Shown piece by piece: positions 43,666 through 51,238 of a DNA stretch of 64,000 nucleotides (within the stretch, counting starts at the first letter, position 1; every line of letters starts with the position of its first letter). Position numbers and translations under genes: made by a program. The notes under the pieces are model-generated. The model did no database searches, was not told the origin of the DNA, and saw only the letters and a list, made by a program, of their open reading frames with translations. The stretch is from assembly GCA_029861535.1 (NCBI GenBank), contig JAOTZC010000011.1:1-64000 (forward strand), given 5' to 3'. The stretch is from Gammaproteobacteria bacterium. Its GTDB lineage: Bacteria; Pseudomonadota; Gammaproteobacteria; Steroidobacterales; Woeseiaceae.

Positions 43666-44667
43666 CTACGCCGCCATGGATATTCCCCCGTCAGGACGAT
43701 CGAAGTATTCCCGCGTAAGGCAAATTTGTTCAGAAGCACTGTCGACGCGCACCACCTGATAACGAAATTCGTCTGCGCTTGCGAGGTTGTCGCAATACCA
43801 GGTTAAGTGCTTGCGTGCCACCCGAACGCCCGTTTGATCCCCATAAAACCGGTGTAGTTCGTTCAAGTGGGCCAGCATAGTATCACGCAATTCTATCTTT
43901 GCCACCGGCACTATCTTGCCGCCATCATGTAAAATTTGTTTAAGTTCGCGAAAAATCCAGGGGCGCCCCTGCGCGCCACGACCGATCATCAAGCCATCAG
44001 CATTAGTTAGGCGCAATACTTCATGCGACTTCTCTAATGTCGTGATATCGCCATTTGCGAAAACAGGGATGTCGATGCTTTCTTTAATGCGCGAAATCGT
44101 CTCGAATTCCGCATCGCCGCGGTAACGGCACGCGCGGGTTCGACCGTGAACAGCCAAAGACATGATGCCGGCATCCTCGGCAATTCGGGCGATGGCTGCA
44201 CCGTTTCGGTGCTGTGGGTCCCAGCCGGTACGCATTTTTAGCGTGACCGGGACGTCAACTGCCGCAACGACAGTGCAAAGAATTTTTTCGACCAGATGTG
44301 TGTCTTTCAACAGAGCTGACCCGGCCAGACTACGACACACTCGTTTTGCCGGGCAACCCATGTTGATATCAATGATTTGTGCACCGCGAGCGACGCAAGC
44401 GCGCGCGGCAATAGCGAGCTGCTCGGGATCCGAGCCGGCGATCTGCACGGCGACCGGTTCAGCATCGAGGTCGAGATCTAGCCGCCGGCGTGATTTCGTG
44501 GTTTGCCACAAGCTTGTATCGGCGGTCGTCATTTCGGAGGTCGTCATGCCGGCACCAAAGCGCCGGCACAAAGCCCGAAACGGTTTGTCGCTGACGCCGG
44601 CCATCGGGGCGAGCACAAACGGACTGGACAGGACATAGGGGCCGATCTGGGGGGCGGGGCGCTGCAT
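43666..44667 (-). CDS. dusB: tRNA-dihydrouridine synthase B
   Basis: 333 residues from ATG 44667. Flavin TIM barrel with LAPMAGVSDKPFR at the start, INMGCPAKRV carrying the catalytic cysteine, KMRTGWD, HGRTR, NGDI and the GRGAQGRPWIF block. The open frame continues upstream through the hairpin-core element but that part is not coding. In an operon with fis, as is usual. Confidence 0.94.
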   Translation of the reverse strand: MQRPAPQIGPYVLSSPFVLAPMAGVSDKPFRALCRRFGAGMTTSEMTTADTSLWQTTKSRRRLDLDLDAEPVAVQIAGSDPEQLAIAARACVARGAQIIDINMGCPAKRVCRSLAGSALLKDTHLVEKILCTVVAAVDVPVTLKMRTGWDPQHRNGAAIARIAEDAGIMSLAVHGRTRACRYRGDAEFETISRIKESIDIPVFANGDITTLEKSHEVLRLTNADGLMIGRGAQGRPWIFRELKQILHDGGKIVPVAKIELRDTMLAHLNELHRFYGDQTGVRVARKHLTWYCDNLASADEFRYQVVRVDSASEQICLTREYFDRPDGGISMAA

Positions 44668-44701
44668 TGCGCGATTGTACCTGTAAGCGGACGAGATAAT
44701 C

Positions 44702-44784
44702 TGGCTGCGGCTGGAAGGTTTCTCAGCCTCATGGCTCGCTGCGCTGCGCTTTACTTCGGCTGAAAATCCTTCCAGCCGCAGCCA
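44702..44784 (+). repeat. Hairpin-loop core element, copy 4
   Basis: Perfect 17-bp arms at 44702-44718 and 44768-44784 (TGGCTGCGGCTGGAAGG and its complement) surround the core at 44729-44757. Next to the core the inner pair is CAGCC/GGCTG instead of CATCG/CGATG, a compensated change. It lies 11 nt past the DUF3426 gene stop. Confidence 0.8.
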
Positions 44785-44795
44785 AGAAAGTGGAC

Positions 44796-47318
44796 TTACT
44801 TGAAATCCTCGATCGCGCAACGCAACCGCCCGCCCGTTTGCCGATAGCACACATTTAACTTGAACCCAGTGGCATCGGCCGACGGCGTTTCGATCGCTAT
44901 TGCCGCATTGAACGTAGTGCCTGGCGGCACAAGTTGCGCGACATCAAAACTGCCGGATAGGTAATCGCTGGGTTCGAGCACTTTGCTGCCGATGGTTTCT
45001 TCGAAGCGATCCGTCAGTGACACGCTAATCAAAGGATATGGCAATGGCTGCGATGACTTGTTGCCAAGACGTGAGAATATCGTAAGAACTTCCGGCTCGG
45101 GCGGCGTCTTCGCCGATTCGGCGATGTCCTCGACCTCGGCAAGCAGGTCTTCGGTAACTTCGTCGCCAACAGCGGCACTGGGCACGCCCAGCTCTTCAGC
45201 CAGTTCGCCGCCGCTCGTACTGCCGCGAGTCACCTCGAATCGCCATCCCGTGACGTCCCATTCGGGTGTTATTGGCGCGCCAACGGCCCTGTAAACGGGT
45301 CCAATGACAGTGTTTACGGCTGGAATGGTCGCGAGCTCGGCGCGTGACTGATGCACAAACTGTCCGATGAGGAGCAATGCCAGGACGACGAGGCCGGCAG
45401 TCATTCCAGTATTAAACGAGCGGGGAGAGTCAGCACCCGGCATATGTCCCCGAAAGGTTTTCTTGGCGGTTGCGATGAAGCCGACTTGGGCGTCGTCCGT
45501 GTCGTCTACATCGATCGCTACGTTTTTCGCACTTGCCTCAAGCGCTTCCTGTTCTAATGCCGTGCGAACAAATTCACCTTCCATGATGATCGTTTCGACG
45601 CCAGTACTATCATCGAAATCTGCAAAGGCATCGTTTTCAGCGTCCGCGTCGTCCACGCCCTTCGATTCTGTGCCGTTTGTTGGGCCATTGCCCTGCAGCA
45701 CCATTGTCGACGTCACACCTTCATCGTCTTCGATCGCCAGGCGCAAAAGATCCTGGTCGATCATGCGGTTGATCGTCTGCTCTTCCTCAGACTCGGGCAT
45801 TGCGAGCGTTTCGGTGTCAATTCCCTCATAGTCTGCTACGGCATTTTCGGCTTCGTCAATTTCCGGTTCGTCGAGTACAAGCTGATCATCGGCCGGTTCG
45901 GTTTCGAATGAATCGCTCTCCCGCGAATCAAGTTTCTCGTCATGCAGTTGCTGCGCTCTCGCTAGTTCGGCCTCCAACTTGCTGGTCGAGTCCGGGAAAT
46001 ACTCGATATCCTCTTTTACTGCTTCTACTGCTTCTACTGCTTCTACTGCTTCTACTGCTTCTACTGCTTCTACTGCTTCAACTACCTCGTCTGGCTCGTC
46101 GGGTTCTGTGACGTCCTCGCCTCGCTCGGGTTCTTCGCGGTCGGCGTCCTCATCGACGTCTTCGTCGATTTCAGCGTTTTCGTTGAGCGAAAGCGCCAGA
46201 TTCCGTGCTGACGCCTCTGCGGCCGCTTCGGCCGCTTGTTCTGCTTCAAATGCGGCAGCAATGAGATCGTTGTCGAGCGACGTGTGTTCGCCGGTCGGCG
46301 TGAAGACCTCCGTAGGCTCTTCATCCGGTACTTCGTCTTCGTCCGTCGTATTTCGCATCCCACTCAAGTCGATACCCAGTGCCTCGGCCTGTAAGTTGAA
46401 CTGCGTATCAATATCGGGTGGAGTGTCGACGTCGTGCTCGTCTTGGTCCTCGTGCTCGTCGTCCGGTAACGCCTCGAGTTCTTCGGCAAACGTCAGCCCG
46501 GTCGCCTCATCTCGGTCTTCGGTCGTTACTGGGGCGATGACGGCCGCGCTCAAGTCGGCGACTCCTTCCTCCGCGTCGACTTCTTCGAGCAATTCTCCCC
46601 ACTCATCCGGATCGCCGAACGCAAGATCGACTTGCGATTCTTCAATATGTCTTGCAGCAGGCTGCTCCAGTTTGGGAACAGGTTCCGGCATGGAGGCCGA
46701 TGGCCGCGGTACGGAATCATCCGAATCGAAGTCATCCGGCAGGCCAGTATCGTCGTCGAAGCGCAGCTCATCGTCCGGTGTGATCTTGGTTTCTTCAAAG
46801 ACTTCCGAGGATTCAATTTCGGTTGGTGCGTCAGTCAGAATCTCATCGACGTACGTTGCGTTGTCGTCAAGCAACTCGTCAATTCGTGAGTCACCAGCGT
46901 TGGCGGAAAGCTCCGCATCGACGTGCGTAGTAACATCAGCGAATACGCTTGACACCTCGTCATCTTCGAACTCATCGCCGCCATCGGGAAGCAAGCGCCA
47001 TTCGATGCCGGTGTCCTCAAGGCGAATATCAGAACCCGCGAGGTCGTCGAGCGTCTTCAAGAGCGCGGCACTTTGCTCAGCGGTAATTGGCTGCGGTGCT
47101 GCGGCTCCCGTGTTTTCGTCCGTCAATTCCGGCGCGAGCTTTGGCGCCGCCTCTTCAGTGTCGGCGCCCACCAGCTCCACCGGTTTGGTTTCGGATAAAT
47201 AGGCCAGTGCGTCGAACGCGTTACCGCAGCCGCCGCAACGCACCTTACCCGAGGCCTGCTTTAGGACGTCGGCAGTGACTCGAAACGCTGTTGCACAATC
47301 TGGACACTGTGTGTACAT
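44796..47318 (-). CDS. Zinc-ribbon/DUF3426 protein with giant acidic insert
   Basis: 840 residues. The N-terminal MJ0042-type zinc ribbon (CPDCATAFRV, then VRCGGCGNAF) is followed by about 590 residues that are very acidic and low-complexity (Glu/Asp/Ala). Then come one transmembrane helix (about residue 650) and a C-terminal DUF3426 domain ending GGRLRCAIEDF. Family members are usually 250-400 residues; the excess is all in the acidic linker, which includes a seven-unit EAV repeat. Role unknown; it commonly sits between prmA and dusB as here. Confidence 0.85.
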   Translation of the reverse strand: MYTQCPDCATAFRVTADVLKQASGKVRCGGCGNAFDALAYLSETKPVELVGADTEEAAPKLAPELTDENTGAAAPQPITAEQSAALLKTLDDLAGSDIRLEDTGIEWRLLPDGGDEFEDDEVSSVFADVTTHVDAELSANAGDSRIDELLDDNATYVDEILTDAPTEIESSEVFEETKITPDDELRFDDDTGLPDDFDSDDSVPRPSASMPEPVPKLEQPAARHIEESQVDLAFGDPDEWGELLEEVDAEEGVADLSAAVIAPVTTEDRDEATGLTFAEELEALPDDEHEDQDEHDVDTPPDIDTQFNLQAEALGIDLSGMRNTTDEDEVPDEEPTEVFTPTGEHTSLDNDLIAAAFEAEQAAEAAAEASARNLALSLNENAEIDEDVDEDADREEPERGEDVTEPDEPDEVVEAVEAVEAVEAVEAVEAVEAVKEDIEYFPDSTSKLEAELARAQQLHDEKLDSRESDSFETEPADDQLVLDEPEIDEAENAVADYEGIDTETLAMPESEEEQTINRMIDQDLLRLAIEDDEGVTSTMVLQGNGPTNGTESKGVDDADAENDAFADFDDSTGVETIIMEGEFVRTALEQEALEASAKNVAIDVDDTDDAQVGFIATAKKTFRGHMPGADSPRSFNTGMTAGLVVLALLLIGQFVHQSRAELATIPAVNTVIGPVYRAVGAPITPEWDVTGWRFEVTRGSTSGGELAEELGVPSAAVGDEVTEDLLAEVEDIAESAKTPPEPEVLTIFSRLGNKSSQPLPYPLISVSLTDRFEETIGSKVLEPSDYLSGSFDVAQLVPPGTTFNAAIAIETPSADATGFKLNVCYRQTGGRLRCAIEDFK
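46018..46080 (-). repeat. Seven-unit 9-bp tandem repeat (EAV)n in the DUF3426 gene
   Basis: Units of ACTGCTTCT on the plus strand repeat seven times without a gap (the last has one change). They encode EAV repeats in frame. Near-identical units suggest recent slippage; unit gain or loss would keep the frame. Confidence 0.93.
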
Positions 47319-47321
47319 GAA

Positions 47322-48215
47322 CTAGCTGTCTCTTCGATTTCCACTCAAGAGCGCCCAGGTCTGGTCGCCCTGAGATCGGTACACGGGCGCGTCAAGCTCA
47401 ATCCAGGGGCCGTAGGCCGCTTGTATTTTGTTAACTTGGTCCGAGAGTATGCCTGACAGCGCCAATTCACCACCGGAACTGAGTCGCATTGAGATGGATT
47501 CGGCCAGCTCGATCAGTGGACCGGCCAGGATATTGGCCACAACGATGTCGTAGTGGCCCGTGATCGTGGCATCGTCTGCAAGAACCTGTATCGAATTCGC
47601 GACCCCATTATGAGCGGCATTGGCAAGCGTGGCTGTGACTGCCTGCGGGTCGATGTCCATGGCTGTTGCCGAGCGACAACCGAGCTTTGTTGCGGCGATC
47701 GCCAATACTCCTGAGCCGCAGCCATAGTCGAGCACAGTTCGCCCGTCGAGATCTCGGCCATCCAGCCAGTCGAGGCACAGCGCCGTTGTCGGGTGCGTTC
47801 CCGTGCCAAACGCAAGCCCCGGGTCCAAGTGCACAACTACCGAATCATCCGGCGCCGTCGTATCGCCCGGACAAATCCACAGACGATTGCCGAACCGCAT
47901 CGGCGCAAAATCCTTCAGCCATTCCCGTTCCCATGCGCGGTCCGCGAGGATTTTGATGCGATGCGGCGGCAGCCGACGAACACCGAGAGTTGCGACAAGG
48001 TCATCAGTGACCGCGACAAGATCAGCGTCCGCCGAAAAAAGCGCCGTGATGCGCGTATCGCTCCAAAGCGGCGTCTCACCAGCGGCGGGTTCGAGGACCG
48101 GATTATCTGCCGCGTCAGTAAGTGTCACCGAAAAAGCGCCGTGGCGCGCGAAAATTTCTTCGACGTGCTCTGCATTTAGACTTTTCAGGTCCATGACGAA
48201 TTGTTGCCAGTCCAT
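47322..48215 (-). CDS. prmA: Ribosomal protein L11 methyltransferase
   Basis: 297 residues from ATG 48215, preceded by AGGA (an ATG two codons upstream is possible). It has the PrmA N-terminal domain, PGLAFGTGTHPTT near 165-177, SAM motif I VLDYGCGSGVLAI and the NILAGPL motif. Trimethylates L11. Gammaproteobacterial order accC-prmA is kept. Confidence 0.94.
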   Translation of the reverse strand: MDWQQFVMDLKSLNAEHVEEIFARHGAFSVTLTDAADNPVLEPAAGETPLWSDTRITALFSADADLVAVTDDLVATLGVRRLPPHRIKILADRAWEREWLKDFAPMRFGNRLWICPGDTTAPDDSVVVHLDPGLAFGTGTHPTTALCLDWLDGRDLDGRTVLDYGCGSGVLAIAATKLGCRSATAMDIDPQAVTATLANAAHNGVANSIQVLADDATITGHYDIVVANILAGPLIELAESISMRLSSGGELALSGILSDQVNKIQAAYGPWIELDAPVYRSQGDQTWALLSGNRRDS

Positions 48216-48310
48216 CGTCATCCTAAGGTGTTCTATTCGCACAAGAGTCGTCGACGACGCGACTCTTTAGAAAAATCTGACTATGACAAATCTAACTAGG
48301 ACAAATAGGC

Positions 48311-49654
48311 TTAGGCCAGTCCCAGCCGCTTCTCCAGGTAATGAATATCCGTGCCGCCAGCCTGAAAGGCTGCGTGCTGGAAAATTTCTTGATGCAGTGG
48401 CACGTTGGTCTTGATGCCTTCAATGACGATTTCAGTCAGTGCTGTGCGCATCCGTCCAAACGCTGCGTCACGATCGCGACCGTGTGCAATTAACTTTCCA
48501 ATCATTGAGTCATAAAACGGCGGTACGTTATAACCAGTGTAAAGGTGCGAGTCGACGCGAATGCCGGGACCGCCGGGCTGATGCGCGAGTGTGATGATTC
48601 CCGGTGACGGCATAAACGTCTTAGGGTCTTCCGCATTGATGCGACATTCGATCGCGTGGCCCCGGATCTTTATGTCTTCTTGTTTGAACTCGAGAGTCTC
48701 ACCTGCGGCGATGTTCAACTGTTCGCGAACGATATCGACGCCTGTAATTAGTTCAGTTACCGGGTGCTCGACTTGCAGACGCGTGTTCATTTCGATGAAA
48801 TAAAACTCGCCATCTTCATACAGGAACTCGAATGTACCGGCACTACGATAACCGATTTCAAGGCAAGCGTTGACACACCGTTCGCCAATGCGATTACGTT
48901 GCTCTTCTGTAATGCCTGGTGCGGGCGCTTCCTCAATGACTTTCTGATGGCGCCTCTGCATTGAGCAATCGCGCTCGCCGAGATGAATTGCGTTGCCTTG
49001 TCCATCCGCAAGCACTTGGAACTCGACGTGGCGCGGATGCTCGAGAAATTTTTCCATATAGACTGTGTCGTTGCCGAAGGCCGCTCGTGCTTCGGCCTTA
49101 GTCACTGTGATCGCTGCCGTCAGTGAGGCTTCGGCGTGGACAGCCCGCATACCACGGCCACCGCCGCCGCCTGACGCCTTGATAATGATCGGGTAGCCGA
49201 TTTCGCGAGCGAGTCGAATATTTTCGTCCCCGTCCTCGCCGAGCGGGCCGTCCGATCCGGGCACACACGGCACTCCCGCGGCTTTCATTGCACGAATGGC
49301 CGAGACTTTGTCGCCCATGAGCCTGATCGCATCGGCTTTCGGGCCGATAAACGTAAATCCGGACGTCTCGACGCGTTCGGCAAAGTCAGCGTTTTCGGAC
49401 AGGAAACCGTAACCTGGATGAATGCCGACGGCGTCCGTGACTTCCGCCGCACTGATGATTGCAGGCATGTCGAGATAACTTTCGGCCGACGCCGGCGGCC
49501 CAATACAGACGGTTTCGTCGGCGAGCAGGACATGTTTCAGATTGGAGTCAGCGGTCGAATGCACGGCGACCGTTTTGATGCCCATTTCACGACATGCGCG
49601 CAATATTCGAAGCGCGATTTCACCGCGATTGGCAATGACTATTTTTTCGAGCAT
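48311..49654 (-). CDS. accC: Biotin carboxylase subunit of acetyl-CoA carboxylase
   Basis: 447 residues of normal length: [52 protein letters not shown] and the C-terminal B/C domain. ATP-dependent carboxylation of biotin on AccB, the first step of fatty-acid synthesis. Starts 16 nt after accB. Confidence 0.97.
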   Translation of the reverse strand: MLEKIVIANRGEIALRILRACREMGIKTVAVHSTADSNLKHVLLADETVCIGPPASAESYLDMPAIISAAEVTDAVGIHPGYGFLSENADFAERVETSGFTFIGPKADAIRLMGDKVSAIRAMKAAGVPCVPGSDGPLGEDGDENIRLAREIGYPIIIKASGGGGGRGMRAVHAEASLTAAITVTKAEARAAFGNDTVYMEKFLEHPRHVEFQVLADGQGNAIHLGERDCSMQRRHQKVIEEAPAPGITEEQRNRIGERCVNACLEIGYRSAGTFEFLYEDGEFYFIEMNTRLQVEHPVTELITGVDIVREQLNIAAGETLEFKQEDIKIRGHAIECRINAEDPKTFMPSPGIITLAHQPGGPGIRVDSHLYTGYNVPPFYDSMIGKLIAHGRDRDAAFGRMRTALTEIVIEGIKTNVPLHQEIFQHAAFQAGGTDIHYLEKRLGLA

Positions 49655-49669
49655 CGTTAATCCGCCGGA

Positions 49670-50149
49670 TCAACCTTCACGCTGATCGATAACGAACAGG
49701 GTCTGGCCATATTCAACGGCCTCGCCATTTTGCACTCGGATCGATTTGACAACACCGGATATATCCGACTCGATTTGGTTCATCATCTTCATGGCTTCGA
49801 TAATGCACAAGGTGTCGCCTTCATTAACGCGGTCGCCAACCTGGACGTAAGGTGCCGCGCCCGGTGATGACGAAGCATAAAAGGTGCCAACCATTGGAGC
49901 CGTGATATCGAAGCCATCTTCGTCAGCTGCGGTTGGAGCGGCAGGTGCGGCTGGAGGCGCCGCCTCAGGCGCAGCTGGCGCCACGGCCGGCAAAGGCGCA
50001 GCAACTTGGGTAGGTGCCGCCTGTACAGCCGGGCCACCTGGCGCATATCGGCTGATCCTCACGGCTTCTTCACCTTCGGTAATCTCGATCTCGGCAATGC
50101 CGGACTCATCGAGCAGCTCGATTAGTTTTTTTACTTTTCGGATGTCCAT
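49670..50149 (-). CDS. accB: Biotin carboxyl carrier protein
   Basis: 159 residues from ATG 50149. N-terminal [18 protein letters not shown] and a Pro/Ala-rich linker (about 55-85) precede a biotinyl domain with the EAMKMMN biotinylation site near residue 123. The ATG overlaps the TAA of the shortened aroQ by one base (TAATG), so translation is coupled. Confidence 0.97.
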   Translation of the reverse strand: MDIRKVKKLIELLDESGIAEIEITEGEEAVRISRYAPGGPAVQAAPTQVAAPLPAVAPAAPEAAPPAAPAAPTAADEDGFDITAPMVGTFYASSSPGAAPYVQVGDRVNEGDTLCIIEAMKMMNQIESDISGVVKSIRVQNGEAVEYGQTLFVIDQREG

Positions 50150-50442
50150 TATTGTCCCTCTTGTGCCGCCATATGCTGGTTCGCGACAGGCAACGCGAGT
50201 TCGTAGCCGTAAGCTCCGAAACCAAACAGGCAACTTTGTGCGATGTCGCTGCAGTGGCTTGAATGCGGGAATTCTTCGCGGGCAAACGTGTTGTTTAGAT
50301 GTAGCTCAATTAAGGGAATCTCCGCCGCAATCGTTTTCGAGCTTGCTTCTATATCGTCAAGATACGTGCCGCCGTAAACGTCCGGCTCGTGGGAGCCGAG
50401 AAGATTCAGGTCGGACCCGTTGATCAGCAAAAACGCAGCCAT
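50149..50442 (-). pseudogene. aroQ: Internally deleted type II 3-dehydroquinate dehydratase
   Basis: 97 residues against about 145 in the family. The N-terminus (LLINGSDLNLLGSHEPDVYGGTYL) and C-terminus ([14 protein letters not shown], then [11 protein letters not shown]) are clearly AroQ. About 50 central residues, including the N-P-G/A-A-Y-THTS substrate loop, are missing in frame. The catalytic arginine in G-x-REP is histidine (SHEP). The tyrosine (VYGG) and the histidine in x-LH-x-N are kept. It should be inactive as a dehydratase; the intact frame may persist to keep accB translation coupled (inference). Confidence 0.8.
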
Positions 50443-50524
50443 TTCTGATAGTTCTTAGCCAGATCGCCGAAGATGGCAGCAATTCTAACCCTTTTCGACC
50501 ACGTTGGTGCAAATTTCCGTAGGA

Positions 50525-51127
50525 TTACAGCTGATCCAGGGCCTTTTTCGCGGACTCGACGTCGGTGTCGCCGTTGTCGAGGTGCGTCAGGATATCGCGA
50601 ATGTCGTCCAACTGACTGCGGTGCAATTCGCCCAGGTAGGCGTTCAGGAACTCTCCGTCTTTCGACACGATCATCGTGAATGGCATCGCGATGAAATCGA
50701 GGCCGGAGGATTCCGCGACGGCCATCGCGTCTTCCTGGCCAATCAGAATCGGATAATTGAATTCAGCAGCTTTCGCGTACACGGCAACATCTTCAGCAAA
50801 ATCGACGGCGATACCCATAACAAGAATGCCGTCATCACCCTGTTCTTCCTGGAATTCTTTCAGTAGCGGAATCTCGCGGCGGCAGGGTGCACACCAAGTG
50901 GCCCAGAAATTTAGCAGGCGGTGGCGGCCATGCCATTCGGAAAAATCGCGGTCAACACCGTCCAGGTCTTTTAGCGTAAACGCCGGATACTGAACGATAT
51001 CGAAAGCTTCGACCGCCATTGGTTCCGGCGCTGATTCGTTCTCAACAGGGATGCGCGCCGCATAGAAAAGCGCCCCGGCCATAAGCGAAAGAAATGCAAA
51101 CGTAAAAATAATGAATGAGCGTTGCAC
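50525..51127 (-). CDS. TlpA/ResA-like periplasmic thiol-disulfide protein
   Basis: 200 residues: an N-terminal signal anchor (about 5-22) and a thioredoxin domain with active site FWATWCAPCRREIP near residue 77-90 and the cis-Pro AMPFTMIV. Probably receives electrons from the adjacent DsbD and reduces periplasmic disulfides such as those of apocytochrome c (inference; the window has 30 c-type heme sites to mature). Separated from dsbD by hairpin-core copy 5. Confidence 0.87.
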   Translation of the reverse strand: MQRSFIIFTFAFLSLMAGALFYAARIPVENESAPEPMAVEAFDIVQYPAFTLKDLDGVDRDFSEWHGRHRLLNFWATWCAPCRREIPLLKEFQEEQGDDGILVMGIAVDFAEDVAVYAKAAEFNYPILIGQEDAMAVAESSGLDFIAMPFTMIVSKDGEFLNAYLGELHRSQLDDIRDILTHLDNGDTDVESAKKALDQL

Positions 51128-51149
51128 GAATTAACCCATCGTTAGACTG

Positions 51150-51238
51150 TATAGGCGGCGAACGAAACACAGCTCATCGTCATGGCTCGCTGCGCTGCGC
51201 TTTACTTCCGATGAACTATATTTCGTTCGCCGCCTATA
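51150..51238 (+). repeat. Hairpin-loop core element, copy 5
   Basis: Perfect 18-bp arms at 51150-51167 and 51221-51238 (TATAGGCGGCGAACGAAA and its complement) surround the core at 51180-51208, with CATCG/CGATG next to the core. The right arm contains the dsbD stop codon (51234-51236). Confidence 0.82.

Noticed and set aside
46018-46080. Short regular repeats as a possible CRISPR array
   Set aside because: Units are 9 bp without spacers and encode EAV in frame; this is a coding microsatellite.
45979-47202. Long serine/threonine-rich reading frame antisense to the DUF3426 gene (407 codons)
   Set aside because: It is the mirror of the acidic Glu/Asp/Ala coding sequence and has no domain; the zinc-ribbon/DUF3426 frame explains the region.
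48243-48266. Hairpin AAGAGTCG/CGACTCTT between prmA and accC as a terminator
   Set aside because: On the minus strand, in which these genes are read, no T-run follows; A-rich sequence follows only on the other side. Function not supported.
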